From Thioclava sp. JE_KL1 (GTDB taxonomy: Bacteria; Pseudomonadota; Alphaproteobacteria; Rhodobacterales; Rhodobacteraceae), in the NCBI RefSeq assembly GCF_009296265.1, contig NZ_WBJS01000001.1:372001-436000 (forward strand): a DNA stretch of 64,000 nt. Direction: 5' to 3'. A program made the translations under genes and the position numbers. The notes under the pieces were generated by a model. The model was not told the DNA's origin. It worked only from the letters and a program-made list of their open reading frames with translations, and did not search any database. This document shows positions 25,823 to 35,040 of the stretch, piece by piece (within the stretch, counting starts at the first letter, position 1; each line of letters starts with the position of its first letter).

Positions 25823-26746
25823 TCAGTACCGGATTTTCGGGTCGATCCATCCGTAGACGATATCGACGACAAGGTTGAACAGGATGGTCAGCGTGCCCAG
25901 CAGGATGGTGATCCCCATCATCACCGCGTAGTCGCGGTTGAGCGCGCTATCCACGAAGCTTTTGCCGATCCCACCGGTGGTGAAATACACGTCCACGATC
26001 ACCGAGCCGGTGATCATCGAGACAAACGCCGGACCGAGATAGGAGATCACCGGCAGCAGCGCAGGCTTCAGGGCGTGGCGCATGATGATCTTGCGCTTCG
26101 GCAGGCCCTTGGCGCGGGCGGTGCGGATGTGGTTCGAGCTCAGCGTCTCCAGCATCGACGAGCGCGTGATCCGCGCGATCGAGGCCATGTAGGAGGTCGA
26201 GAGCGCGATCACCGGCATGATCCAGAAGCGCGGATCGTCGAAGCTCCAGCCACCGCCGGGCAGCCAGTGCAGCGACAGCGTGAAGATCAGCACGAGGATC
26301 GGCGCCATCACGAAGTTCGGCAGCACCTGCGCGCCGATGGAGATACCCACGGCGAGATAGTCGAGCCAGGAGTTGCGCTTGATCGCCGCGGTCACGCCAA
26401 GGGTGACGCCGACCAGAACGGCGGCGATGAAGCTCAGGAAGCCATAGGTCAGCGTGACCGGGAAGCCCTGCGCGATGATGTCGTTCACCGAGCGGTCCTT
26501 ATACGAGAACGAAGGACCGAAATCGAAATGGGCGACCACGTTCCACAGATAGGTCGCGATCTGCTTCCATAGCGGCTGGTCGAGCCCGTATTTCGCGTTG
26601 AGATTGGCGAGCACCTCGGGCGGCACGGCACGTTCGGAGGTGAACGGCCCGCCGGGCGCCGTGTGCATCAGCAAGAAGCTCGCGATGATGAGCACCAGAA
26701 GCGTCGGAATCGCGATGGCGAGACGCTTGAGAATGTAGACGATCAT
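25823..26746 (-). CDS. oppB: Peptide ABC transporter permease (OppB type)
   Basis: The 307-residue permease has six predicted helices. It begins MIVYILKRLAIAIPTLLVL, the usual OppB/DppB first helix, followed by HTAPGGPF near 28-35 and the ABC-binding loop with RTARAKGLPKRKIIMRHALKPALLP near 195-219. It forms the inner-membrane channel with OppC. It starts 65 bases after the oppA stop, separated from it by a strong hairpin. Confidence 0.93.
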   Translation of the reverse strand: MIVYILKRLAIAIPTLLVLIIASFLLMHTAPGGPFTSERAVPPEVLANLNAKYGLDQPLWKQIATYLWNVVAHFDFGPSFSYKDRSVNDIIAQGFPVTLTYGFLSFIAAVLVGVTLGVTAAIKRNSWLDYLAVGISIGAQVLPNFVMAPILVLIFTLSLHWLPGGGWSFDDPRFWIMPVIALSTSYMASIARITRSSMLETLSSNHIRTARAKGLPKRKIIMRHALKPALLPVISYLGPAFVSMITGSVIVDVYFTTGGIGKSFVDSALNRDYAVMMGITILLGTLTILFNLVVDIVYGWIDPKIRY

Positions 26747-26766
26747 AAGAATGTCCCGAAATAGGT

Positions 26767-26794
26767 CGGGCGGGCCGATTGCGCGGCCCGCCCG
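26767..26794 (-). terminator. Intercistronic hairpin between oppA and oppB
   Basis: CGGGCGGGCCG pairs perfectly with CGGCCCGCCCG around a 6-nt loop. No T-tract follows on the minus strand, so it probably protects the oppA message or lowers read-through to oppB. This is common where the binding protein must be made in excess over the membrane parts. Confidence 0.75.
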
Positions 26795-26811
26795 TTATCG
26801 TTTCAGCCGGC

Positions 26812-28431
26812 TTACTTCGCGACCTTGTACATGTTCTTCGCGTACCAGTTCAGCTGGACGTTATCGAACGGGTAGCCCTTGATCTGCGGGTTCAGCAGCA
26901 TCGGCAGCGAGTAGGCGTAGATCGGCGCAAGGGGCATGTCCTCGGCGAGGATCTTCTCCGCCTTGGTGTAGTCCTCCTGCGGATCGGCCGCCGTCTTCGA
27001 GTCCTTCATCAGCTTGTCGTAATCGGCGTTCTTCCACTGACCCGAGTTCTGATCCGACCACGAGGTGTTCACGTCGAGATAGGTCGAGGCCTCGTTGTAG
27101 TCGGCACACCATGCGGTGCGGGCCACGTCGAAGTCATGCTGACCGTTGAGCTTGTCGAGATAGACCTTCCACTCGTAGTTCTCGAGGGTCGACTTCACGC
27201 CGAGCTGCTTCCAGAACTGCTGCACCGCGATCGCGATTTTCTTGTGGTCGGCCGAGGTGTTGTACATGATCCGCAGGTTCAGCGGGTGATCGGGACCGTA
27301 GCCAGCTTCCTTCAGAAGCTCCTTGGCTTTGTCCATCCGCTCCTGCTGCGTCATGTCGGCATAAGCGACGTCCGGTGCCTTGAAGTTCGCGGTCGCCCAG
27401 TGGGTCCAGGTATAGGCCGGTTTCTGGCCGCCCTTGAGGATCTTGTCGACGATGATGTCGCGGTTGATCGCATAGGACAGCGCCTTGCGGACCTTCACGT
27501 CCTTGAGCGCCTCGGGGCCGTTCGGGCCGACGTTGAAGCGGTAGGCATAGACGCAGGAACGCGGCGGGGCGTGAGCCGCATCCGGGTATTCCTTCTTCAG
27601 GCGCGGATATTGACCGGCCGGGGTCTGCACGAAGTCCAGCTCGCCCGCCTCGTAGCGCGTCAGCGCCTGGTCGTTATCCTGCATCGGGATGAACTTCAGA
27701 TCGGTCAGCGTGACGTTCGCGGCGTCGTAATAGGCGTCGTTCTTCGTCAGCTCGATCGAGTTGCCGATTTTCCAGCTTTTCAGCTTGTAGGGACCGTTGA
27801 CGACCATGTTCTCGGGCTTGGTCCAGTCGGAACCGTATTCCTCGACGACCTTCTGCGGCACCGGGAAGGTCGAGGACAGCACGAGCATCTGGCGGAAATA
27901 GGGGATCGCGCTGTCGAGCGTCACCTGCAGCGTGTGGTCGTCGAGCGCCTTCACGCCCAGTTCGCTCGGCTTCTTGTCGCCCGCGATCACGTCATGGGCG
28001 TTCTTCACCTGCATTAGCTCGATATACCACGAGTATTGCGAGGCGGTCGCCGGATCGGCGAGACGACGCCATGCATAGACGAAGTCCTGCGCGGTGACGG
28101 GATCGCCGTTCGACCACTTCTCGTTACGCAGGTGGAACGTGTAGGTTTTCTTGTCGTCGGACACCTCGTAGCTCGTCGCGAGCGCGGGCACGAGTTTACC
28201 GTGATCGTCCTGCTGGTAGAGACCTTCGAACATCTGCTGAAGAACGTCGTTGCCGTCCTTCGAGGTGCTCAGATCGGGATCGAGCGTCTTGAGATCGTCC
28301 TGCATCCAGTAGGTGAAGGTCTGGTCAGCGGCGAGCTTGGTGCCTTCGGGCACTTTGCTCGACTGAGCGAGAACGGGTGCGGCGCTGCCCAGCATCAGGG
28401 CAAAAGCGGAAATCGCGGCAATCGACTTCAA
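26812..28431 (-). CDS. oppA: Periplasmic oligopeptide-binding protein (OppA type)
   Basis: The 539-residue solute-binding protein of SBP family 5 starts with a Sec signal (basic start, hydrophobic core, VLAQS cleavage region at about 20-24). Typical OppA text follows: DLKTLDPDLSTSKDG near 46-60, the AWRRLADPATASQYSWY block near 125-141, and the late segment W(C)ADYNEASTYLD near 440-452. It binds peptides in the periplasm for OppBCDF. The start codon is TTG at 28431, with GGAGG 7 bases upstream. It is first in the operon oppA-B-C-D-F. OppA rather than DppA is judged from the W-rich and YNEASTYLD features; exact peptide specificity is not readable. Confidence 0.94.
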   Translation of the reverse strand: MKSIAAISAFALMLGSAAPVLAQSSKVPEGTKLAADQTFTYWMQDDLKTLDPDLSTSKDGNDVLQQMFEGLYQQDDHGKLVPALATSYEVSDDKKTYTFHLRNEKWSNGDPVTAQDFVYAWRRLADPATASQYSWYIELMQVKNAHDVIAGDKKPSELGVKALDDHTLQVTLDSAIPYFRQMLVLSSTFPVPQKVVEEYGSDWTKPENMVVNGPYKLKSWKIGNSIELTKNDAYYDAANVTLTDLKFIPMQDNDQALTRYEAGELDFVQTPAGQYPRLKKEYPDAAHAPPRSCVYAYRFNVGPNGPEALKDVKVRKALSYAINRDIIVDKILKGGQKPAYTWTHWATANFKAPDVAYADMTQQERMDKAKELLKEAGYGPDHPLNLRIMYNTSADHKKIAIAVQQFWKQLGVKSTLENYEWKVYLDKLNGQHDFDVARTAWCADYNEASTYLDVNTSWSDQNSGQWKNADYDKLMKDSKTAADPQEDYTKAEKILAEDMPLAPIYAYSLPMLLNPQIKGYPFDNVQLNWYAKNMYKVAK

Positions 28432-28791
28432 GGGATACCTCCAGTTTTCCGGGGTCCGGTCGCGCGCAACGCAGGGGTGAGCGCGGGGCCCCGATTTTTC
28501 GTTGATGGGGCATCAAGGGCAGGATCGCGGCGCGGCGCAAGTCTGACGTCACGGTGCTCACACCCATGTGAGAGCGCATTTCTCGGAGCTCGGCGAAATC
28601 TTTCTGAAACTTGCGTGGCGCCCTTGAAATTTGCAACGAACGCCAAGCTCCGTCGCGTGAGCCAAAGCCCCATCCCGGCCCTCCGCGACCGAATCTCTGC
28701 GCCCGCGATACATCCGCTTGCGCGCCTTTCTTCCTATGTATTTTGACACATCCAGAAGTTGTTCCGCGCGGGCTCGCCTTCGGTCGTGCTA
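28432..28791. promoter_or_regulatory. oppA upstream region with a short palindrome
   Basis: The 424-base divergent gap between oppA and the MFS gene must hold both promoters. CTCACA-CCCA-TGTGAG at 28557-28572 is a perfect 6-bp inverted repeat and could be a regulator site for oppA. Nothing else in the region looks like a gene. Confidence 0.4.
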
Positions 28792-28819
28792 TTGACCAGC
28801 CTCGCCCCCCTGCTAGCTA
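28792..28819 (+). promoter_or_regulatory. Candidate housekeeping promoter of the MFS gene
   Basis: TTGACC at 28792-28797 and TAGCTA at 28814-28819, 16 bases apart, fit a sigma-70-type promoter about 37 bases ahead of the ATG at 28856. The spacing is acceptable and the -10 is a moderate match only. Confidence 0.35.
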
Positions 28820-28855
28820 CCCTTGGCGTTACAGCCCCGACAGAACGGACCCCGA

Positions 28856-30298
28856 ATGGCCGAGACCGACCAGAAGACCCCACTTTCGCCCGCACGCCGC
28901 TGGGCGGCTGCAGCCGTCCTGCTGCTGGCGAATTTCATGAACCTGATCGACATCACGATCGTCAATGTCGCCCTGCCTTCGATGAAGAACGAGCTGGCAG
29001 CCCCGCCGAACCTGATCGAGTGGATCGTCGCGGGCTACACCTTCTCTTTCGCGATCCTGCTGCTGCCGGCGGGACGGATGGGCGACCTCTTGGGGCGGCG
29101 CAAGCTGTTCGTCTCGGGCATCGCGCTGTTCACCGCCGCCTCGCTGGTCTGCGGCATCGCGCCGGGGATCGGGACGCTGGTGAGCGCGCGCATCGTGCAG
29201 GGCGTGGGCGCTGCGATCATGACGCCGCAGACGCTGGCGCTGGTGCCGCGCCTATTCCCGCCCGAGCAACGCGGCGCGGCCTTCGGCCTGTTCGCGCTGA
29301 CCGCCGGGCTGGCCTCGGTCGCGGGGCCGATCGTGGGCGGGTTGCTCCTGACCGCCGATATCTACGGGCTGGGCTGGCGTCCGATCTTCCTCGTGAACAT
29401 TCCATTGGGCATCGCGGCCTTCATCGCCGCGCTGATGCTGGTGCCCAAGGGTCAGGGCAATCGCAAGCTGGGCATCGACAAGGTGGGCATCGCGATCGCA
29501 GCGGTGGCGACGCTGGCGCTTCTGTTCCCGCTGGTCGAAGCCCCGTCGATCGGCTGGCAGCTCTGGATGTATCCGATGGTGATCGCGGCACCGATCCTCG
29601 GCTGGGTCTTCATCCGCTGGCAGCGGCATCAGGAAGAACGCAACGCGCCCCAGCTTCTGCCGATGCGGCTGCTGCGCTCGGGCTCCTTCCTGTCGGGGAG
29701 CCTTCTGAACGCCGCGCTGTTCACCGCGGTGCCGAGCTATTTCTTCACCATGGCGCTTTATCTTCAGGCGGGTTACGGGCTCACGCCCCTGCAATCGGGG
29801 CTGACGACGACGCCCTTCCCGCTTGGCGTGCTGCTCGCCTCGGCCACGACCGGCTGGTTCGGGTCGCGCTGGGTCCGCTGGCGCGTGATGGGCGGCGGCA
29901 TTCTCATCGCGACGGGCTTCGCAGGGCAGCTCTGGGCGATCTGGACGATGGGCGACACGATCAGCTGGTGGCGCATGGCGCCGTGGTTCTTCTTTGGCGG
30001 CTTTGGCCTGGGCAACACCGTCTCGCCGCTGTTTCAGGTCTCGCTCTCGGCGGCGGATAGTAACGACAGCGGCTCGGCCTCGGGCGCGGTGCAAGCGATC
30101 CGGCAGGTCGGCATCTCCTTCGGAATCGCGATCATGGGCGGGATCTTTTTCGGCATGCTGGGCGGCGCGGAACCGGGCGACCACGAAGCCTATCGCGGCG
30201 CGATGATGTCGGCGATCGGCTACGCAATGGTCATCGCGAGCGTGGTGATCCTCACACCGTGGTCCACGCCGATGAAGATCGAGCGCGCCAAAGACTGA
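28856..30298 (+). CDS. MFS drug exporter, DHA2 (EmrB/QacA) family
   Basis: The 480-residue protein has about 14 membrane segments. DHA2-family features are seen near the N-terminus: DITIVNVALPSM (about 31-42) in helix 1, the motif A-type loop GRMGDLLGRRK near 72-82, and the motif C-like helix with GLASVAGPIVGG near 153-164. It would export drugs or toxic metabolites using the proton gradient. The ATG at 28856 gives a short cytosolic tail; an upstream frame start at 28823 is less likely. There is no EmrA-type partner or regulator next to it. A weak GC hairpin without a T-tract follows the stop (about 30302-30322). Confidence 0.9.
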   Translation: MAETDQKTPLSPARRWAAAAVLLLANFMNLIDITIVNVALPSMKNELAAPPNLIEWIVAGYTFSFAILLLPAGRMGDLLGRRKLFVSGIALFTAASLVCGIAPGIGTLVSARIVQGVGAAIMTPQTLALVPRLFPPEQRGAAFGLFALTAGLASVAGPIVGGLLLTADIYGLGWRPIFLVNIPLGIAAFIAALMLVPKGQGNRKLGIDKVGIAIAAVATLALLFPLVEAPSIGWQLWMYPMVIAAPILGWVFIRWQRHQEERNAPQLLPMRLLRSGSFLSGSLLNAALFTAVPSYFFTMALYLQAGYGLTPLQSGLTTTPFPLGVLLASATTGWFGSRWVRWRVMGGGILIATGFAGQLWAIWTMGDTISWWRMAPWFFFGGFGLGNTVSPLFQVSLSAADSNDSGSASGAVQAIRQVGISFGIAIMGGIFFGMLGGAEPGDHEAYRGAMMSAIGYAMVIASVVILTPWSTPMKIERAKD

Positions 30299-30463
30299 GC
30301 GGGCGGCGCCCCTGCGCCGTCCCCTTCCTGCCTCGCACGCGATGACATGATCGTGCGCCACAACTGTCACGCGGCCCTCGCCCCGAGCGCCGCGCGCCCC
30401 ATCTACCCAACCCAGAGGGGCCGTCCGAACCTGGCCCCGCAAAAGATGCGAAAGGAGCGATCC

Positions 30464-31483
30464 ATGCGTTACAGACCTCTTGGCCCCAGCGGCCTTCTCG
30501 TCTCGGAACTTTGCCTCGGCACGATGACCTTCGGCGGCTCGGAGGGCATGTGGGGCCAGATCGGCCAGCTACGTCAGGACGATGCCGACGGCCTCGTGAA
30601 AACTGCGGTGGACGCGGGCATCAACTTCATCGACACCGCGAATGTCTATGCCGGCGGCGAGAGCGAGCGCATCCTCGGTCAGAGCCTGCGCAATCTCGGC
30701 ATCGCGCGCGACGAGGTGGTGATCGCGACCAAGGTGCTCGGCCCGATGGGCGAGGGCATCAACCAGCGCGGTGCCTCGCGCTATCACATCATGGAGCAGT
30801 GCAAGCAGAGCCTCGAGCGGCTGCAGCTCGACCATATCGACCTCTACCAGATCCACGGCTTCGACCCGATGACGCCGATCTCGGAGACGCTGGAGGCGCT
30901 GACCACGCTCGTGCAGCATGGCCATGTCCGCTATATCGGCCTGTCGAACTGGGCCGCGTGGCAGGTGATGAAAGCAGTGGGCATCGCCGAGGCGCGCAAG
31001 CTCGCCCCGATCCTGTCGCTGCAGGCCTATTACACGATCGCCGGGCGCGATCTGGAGCGCGAAGTGGTGCCGATGCTGCGCGACACCGACATGGGCCTGA
31101 TGGTCTGGAGCCCGCTGGCGGGCGGTCTGCTGTCCGGCAAATACGACCGTGACGGCAAAGGCTCCGACGGGCGTCGCGCCAATTTCGACTTCCCGCCGGT
31201 CGAGAAGGACCGCGCCCATGACGTGATCGACGCGATGCGTCCGATGGCCGAGAAGCGCGATGCGAGTGTCGCGCAGATCGCGCTGGCATGGCTTCTGCAT
31301 CAGGAGGTCGTCACCAGCGTCATCGTCGGTGCGAAGCGCAAGGACCAGCTGACCGACAACATCGCCGCGACCGAGATCACGCTCGAGGCAGAAGAGCTGG
31401 AGACCCTCGACAAGGTGAGCGCCCTGCCCGCCGAATATCCGGGCTGGATGCTGGAGCGTCAGGGCGGCTACCGCCAGCGCTAA
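30464..31483 (+). CDS. Aldo/keto reductase
   Basis: The 339-residue NADPH-dependent oxidoreductase of the AKR superfamily reduces aldehydes or ketones; the substrate is unknown. The tetrad is visible: Asp and Tyr in DTANVYAGG (about 53-61), Lys in ATKVLG (about 83-88) and His in YQIHGF (about 127-132). The family motif GLSNWAAWQVMKA is near 160-172, and the cofactor loop is in the C-terminal IVGAKRKDQL segment near 286-295. It starts MRYRPLGPSGLLVSELCLGTM, as in YajO/AKR13-type proteins. AAAGGAG precedes the ATG at 30464 by 7 bases; the frame start at 30347 has no such site. It is followed by a strong terminator. Confidence 0.93.
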   Translation: MRYRPLGPSGLLVSELCLGTMTFGGSEGMWGQIGQLRQDDADGLVKTAVDAGINFIDTANVYAGGESERILGQSLRNLGIARDEVVIATKVLGPMGEGINQRGASRYHIMEQCKQSLERLQLDHIDLYQIHGFDPMTPISETLEALTTLVQHGHVRYIGLSNWAAWQVMKAVGIAEARKLAPILSLQAYYTIAGRDLEREVVPMLRDTDMGLMVWSPLAGGLLSGKYDRDGKGSDGRRANFDFPPVEKDRAHDVIDAMRPMAEKRDASVAQIALAWLLHQEVVTSVIVGAKRKDQLTDNIAATEITLEAEELETLDKVSALPAEYPGWMLERQGGYRQR

Positions 31484-31501
31484 ACACGAAGCGAACCGAT
31501 C

Positions 31502-31553
31502 GGCGCGCCCGGGCGGGTGTTGGCTTGGCCAACCCTGCCTTGGCGCGCCTTTT
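31502..31553 (+). terminator. Rho-independent terminator after the aldo/keto reductase
   Basis: Outer arms GGCGCGCC and GGCGCGCC (31502-31509 and 31542-31549) are self-complementary and enclose an inner stem GGGTGTTGG / CCAACCC. The structure is followed directly by TTTT, 19 bases beyond the reductase stop. Confidence 0.85.
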
Positions 31554-31680
31554 CATGTCTGCGACCGAAGCCGCAATCGATGCACGCTTACGTCGCGGCC
31601 TCAAATCGGTTCACTTTTTCATGGACCTCAAAAGACACAGAGTGCGTTGAGCGGGAAAGCATTTACCAAGGAGAGTTCCT

Positions 31681-32052
31681 TTGGCACATTCCCGCTCAGC
31701 ATCACGACCACGCAGCATCCTGATTGTTCTAGGGGCGTTGATCGGCGCCGCCATCGCGATCTGGAATTACGTCACCCCCCTGACCGGCGTGACCGGCACA
31801 TTCGGCGCGGGGCTGGTGATCGCCTCCTCCATTTTGATCGCCCTCGCAGGGATCGTGATCCAGATGACCGAACCGGGAGCGATCCGCACGATCCTGCGCG
31901 TCCTCGTCGCGCTCGGCCTGCTGGGTACCGCGGCGGCCGCCTATTTCCTCCACGAATGGTGGCTGATCGCGGCGATGGGCGTCGTGCTGATCGGCCTCAT
32001 CTACGACATCGCCTCGAGCCGGGGCGCGCGTTCGAAAGGAGCCTACGCATGA
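31681..32052 (+). CDS. Small four-helix membrane protein, likely anchor of the PQQ dehydrogenase
   Basis: A 123-residue protein with four predicted membrane helices (about 12-30, 41-61, 69-89 and 93-110) and a basic C-terminus. It overlaps the next gene in ATGA, so the pair is translationally coupled. Membrane-bound glucose and quinate dehydrogenases of this family usually carry five helices at the start of the same polypeptide. Here that anchor appears as a separate protein, which is inference from position and topology, because no conserved motif identifies it. The start is TTG at 31681 after AAGGAG. Confidence 0.7.
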   Translation: MAHSRSASRPRSILIVLGALIGAAIAIWNYVTPLTGVTGTFGAGLVIASSILIALAGIVIQMTEPGAIRTILRVLVALGLLGTAAAAYFLHEWWLIAAMGVVLIGLIYDIASSRGARSKGAYA

Positions 32053-34325
32053 ACCGCAAGACCGTCTCGCTCGCCTTCGCCCTCGCCTTCTTTGCTGCCG
32101 CCGGGTATGCGCAGGACACGACCGCGACCGACAGCACCGCAACCGACAACACGACCCAACCCGCAGCCGATAGCGGCACCGCGAACTCGACCGACAGCGG
32201 TACTTCGGCAACGACGGATACCAGCACGCAATCGGACACCTCCGGCACGGGGACGGGCGCCAGCACGAGCACCGATACCGGCACCACGGCGGACACTGCC
32301 ACCCAGTCGGACAGTCAGAGCGGCACCGATCAACAAACCAACGATCCCGCGGCCAACGAGGACACCCCTCCCGGTCCCGACGCCAATGCCGATCAGCCCA
32401 AGCCCGTCGCCGATAGCGTGGCTCAGCCGATGATCGCCAGCAGCTCGCGCGAGCGTAACGGCACCCCGCTGGTGCCCGAGCAGCCCGTCTGGAATAGTTT
32501 CCACGGACAGCTCTCCGCACAGAAATATTCGCCGCTGACCCAGATCAACCCGGACAACGTGGGCGATCTGGAGAAGGTCTGGCAGGTCCATACCGGCGAC
32601 GTCTCGGACGGTTCGGGCGACAAACCCGCCACCGTCTGGTCGGCCACGCCGATCTTTGCCAATGACACGCTCTATATCGGCACGCCCTTCTATCGCGTGC
32701 TGGCGCTCGACCCCGCCACCGGCGAGCCGAAATGGGCCTTCGACACGAAATCCAAGCTGGAGGCGCTGACCCAGCCCGCGCTGAAGAACCGTGGCGTCGC
32801 CTATTGGCAGGCCGAGAACCCGGTCGCGGGCAAGGTCTGTCAGAAGATCGTCTATATCGGCACGATGGATGCGCAGCTCTTCGCGCTCGACGCCGATACC
32901 GGCAAGCCCTGCACCGATTTCGGCAAGGATGGCGTGCTGGACGTGAACCAGTGGAACACGGTCAACGACCGCTTCCCGCTGTCGGTTCTGCAGCCGCCGA
33001 CGGTTGCAGGCAATCACCTGATCCTCGGCTGGGCCGGTCAGGACTGGGAATGGGCCGAAGCTCCTCCCGGTGCGGTCTTCTCGGTCGATGCGCAGACCGG
33101 CAAACTGCAATGGTCCTTCGAGACCCTGCCCGAAAACATCCGCCGCAAGACCGGCACCGCGAACGTCTGGACCGCGATGTCCGTCGATCCGGGCCTGAAC
33201 ATGGTCTATCTGCCGGTGGCTTCGCCCTCGCCGAACTATTGGGGCGGCAACCGGACCGAGCAGATCCCTTACGCCACCTCGACCACCGCGCTCGATCTCG
33301 ACACGGGCAAGGTCGTCTGGTCGCGTCAGTGGGTGCACCACGACATCTGGGATTACGACATCAACTCCGCCCCGACGCTGATGGACATCACCGTCGACGG
33401 CAAGGAAATCCCGGCGCTGATGCAGGGCACCAAGATGGGCTTCCTGTTCGTCGTGAACCGCGAGACCGGCGAAGACGTCTGGCCGATCGAGGAACGCCCG
33501 GTTCCGCAAGGCGACGGCACCGTGAAAGGCGAAGTCTATGCCAAGACCCAGCCCTTCCCGACCAAACCCGCGCCGCTTCTCGACCAGTCGAAGAAGCCAG
33601 AGGTATGGGGTATTGCCGATCTCGTTTCGGGCGGCGCTTGCTCGGAGCTTTTCGACAACCTCACCTATGAGGGGATGTATACCCCGCCGACCACCAAGGG
33701 CGAAGGCACGCTGGCCTATCCCGACAGTGCGGGCGGCGTGCAATGGGGCGGCGTGGCCTTCGATCCCGACGCGCAGATCGCGGTCGTGAACACGAGCCAC
33801 ATCGTGCAGTACATCAAGCTCTGGGAGCGCCAGGACTACGAGCAGAACGCCGGTGGTTCGGGCAACGAGAACGGCTTCTACCCGCAGAAAGGCGCGCCCT
33901 ACGGCATGAGCTTGGGCAACGCGCTGAACTCGCTCGGGATGCCGTGCTGGAAACCGCCGTTTGGCGAGTTGGTCGCGATCGACATGCATACCGGCGACGT
34001 GAAATGGCGCAAGCCGCTCGGCAGCTCGCAGAAATACGGGTTCTTCATGCCCGAGAGCATGGGCTCGCCCACGATCGGCGGTCCGGCGGTGACCAAGTCG
34101 GGTCTGATCTTCATCGGGGCCACGATGGATGCCAAGGCGCGCGCCTATGACATCCAGACCGGCAAGGAGCTGTGGTCCTCGCAGCTCGAAGCCCCGGTCG
34201 TCGCGAACCCGGCGATCTACGAGTACAAAGGGCGCGAATACGTGGCCTTCATCTCGGGCGGCAACTCGATCCTGAAGCCCACCGTGGGCGATCTGGTGGC
34301 CGTCTACGCGCTGCCGGAGAACTGA
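32049..34325 (+). CDS. PQQ-dependent membrane-type dehydrogenase (glucose/quinate/shikimate family)
   Basis: The 758-residue quinoprotein is exported by a Sec signal (about 1-21). It is followed by a long low-complexity stretch (about 22-120) dominated by Thr, Ser, Asp, Gly and Gln, and then the eight-bladed PQQ propeller from about 145. Family motifs are WNSFHGQLSAQKYSPLTQI near 148, VHHDIWDYD near 430 with the catalytic Asp, and the closing IGGPAVTKSGLIFIGATMD near 675. Such enzymes oxidise sugars or cyclic acids in the periplasm and pass electrons to ubiquinone. The usual N-terminal membrane domain is missing and probably replaced by the preceding gene. The exact substrate cannot be decided from sequence. 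No PQQ synthesis gene is in the window. Confidence 0.9.
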   Translation: MNRKTVSLAFALAFFAAAGYAQDTTATDSTATDNTTQPAADSGTANSTDSGTSATTDTSTQSDTSGTGTGASTSTDTGTTADTATQSDSQSGTDQQTNDPAANEDTPPGPDANADQPKPVADSVAQPMIASSSRERNGTPLVPEQPVWNSFHGQLSAQKYSPLTQINPDNVGDLEKVWQVHTGDVSDGSGDKPATVWSATPIFANDTLYIGTPFYRVLALDPATGEPKWAFDTKSKLEALTQPALKNRGVAYWQAENPVAGKVCQKIVYIGTMDAQLFALDADTGKPCTDFGKDGVLDVNQWNTVNDRFPLSVLQPPTVAGNHLILGWAGQDWEWAEAPPGAVFSVDAQTGKLQWSFETLPENIRRKTGTANVWTAMSVDPGLNMVYLPVASPSPNYWGGNRTEQIPYATSTTALDLDTGKVVWSRQWVHHDIWDYDINSAPTLMDITVDGKEIPALMQGTKMGFLFVVNRETGEDVWPIEERPVPQGDGTVKGEVYAKTQPFPTKPAPLLDQSKKPEVWGIADLVSGGACSELFDNLTYEGMYTPPTTKGEGTLAYPDSAGGVQWGGVAFDPDAQIAVVNTSHIVQYIKLWERQDYEQNAGGSGNENGFYPQKGAPYGMSLGNALNSLGMPCWKPPFGELVAIDMHTGDVKWRKPLGSSQKYGFFMPESMGSPTIGGPAVTKSGLIFIGATMDAKARAYDIQTGKELWSSQLEAPVVANPAIYEYKGREYVAFISGGNSILKPTVGDLVAVYALPEN

Positions 34326-34400
34326 TCGCGGCGTAAACACATCGCGGGCGGCGTGGCATCAACCACGCCCCCGCCCCTGACGCGCACCGCGTCCGCGAAG

Positions 34401-34424
34401 CCCTCACCGCAACGTGAGGGTTTT
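34401..34424 (+). terminator. Rho-independent terminator after the PQQ dehydrogenase
   Basis: CCCTCAC-CGCAAC-GTGAGGG is followed by TTTT. A second, more GC-rich hairpin with a bulge lies nearer the stop (about 34347-34376). Together they separate this gene from the pao operon. Confidence 0.8.
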
Positions 34425-34430
34425 CTCGCA

Positions 34431-34455
34431 GGAACCGTTCCGCGCGCGCGGTGTT
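34431..34455 (+). promoter_or_regulatory. Weak candidate EcfG-type promoter before paoA
   Basis: GGAAC (34431-34435), 16 nt, TGTT (34452-34455). The -10 differs by one base from CGTT. The GGAAC box is also half of the palindrome GGAACCGTTCC, so it could instead be a regulator site. The distance to the paoA ATG is about 75 bases. Confidence 0.25.
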
Positions 34456-34530
34456 CCCCATTAAGCTGGTTTGAACGCCCGCCTCCCCAGACGGCTGCGC
34501 CAAACCTGAATTCCGGACAAGGGGGACCCC

Positions 34531-35040
34531 ATGAAGGTTTCATTTCACGTCAATGGCGAGGCCCGCGCGCTTGACCTCGACCCGCGGGTGACGCTGCTCG
34601 ACGCACTGCGCGACCATCTCGAACTCACCGGCTCGAAAAAGGGCTGCGATCATGGCCAATGCGGCGCCTGCACGGTGCTTGTCGACGGGCGGCGGGTGAA
34701 CTCCTGCCTCAGCCTCGCGGTGATGCATGAAGGCTCCGAGATCACCACCATCGAAGGGCTCGGCACGCCCGAAAATCTCAACCCGCTGCAACAGGAATTC
34801 GTCTCCTGCGACGGCTACCAGTGCGGCTATTGCACGCCAGGGCAGATCATGTCGGCAACCGGGATGCTGGCCGAAGCTGCCGAAGGCGCGCCCAGCCATG
34901 TCAGCGACAGCCTCACCGGCAAGTCCGAGCTGAGCGATGCCGAGATTGCCGAGCGGATGAGCGGCAACCTCTGCCGCTGCTCGGCCTATCCCTTCATCCG
35001 CGAGGCCATCTCGCGCGTGGCCGAAGCGGAGGAGAAGTAA
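34531..35040 (+). CDS. paoA: Aldehyde oxidoreductase iron-sulfur subunit (PaoA-like)
   Basis: The 169-residue small subunit of a xanthine-oxidase-family molybdoenzyme carries two [2Fe-2S] clusters. Cluster II ligands are C39, C44, C47 and C59 in the [13 protein letters not shown] region. Cluster I ligands are C98, C101, C148 and C150 in CGYCTPGQ and NLCRC. It passes electrons from the molybdenum site to FAD. E. coli PaoA has a Tat leader, whereas this protein starts directly at the ferredoxin fold and the frame offers no longer start, so a cytoplasmic complex is likely. It is first of a five-gene operon. Confidence 0.92.
   Translation: MKVSFHVNGEARALDLDPRVTLLDALRDHLELTGSKKGCDHGQCGACTVLVDGRRVNSCLSLAVMHEGSEITTIEGLGTPENLNPLQQEFVSCDGYQCGYCTPGQIMSATGMLAEAAEGAPSHVSDSLTGKSELSDAEIAERMSGNLCRCSAYPFIREAISRVAEAEEK

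Noticed and set aside
31647-32048. Longer PQQ dehydrogenase beginning at 31647
   Set aside because: The frame overlaps the membrane-protein gene and has no signal peptide; the ATG at 32049 gives a proper signal.
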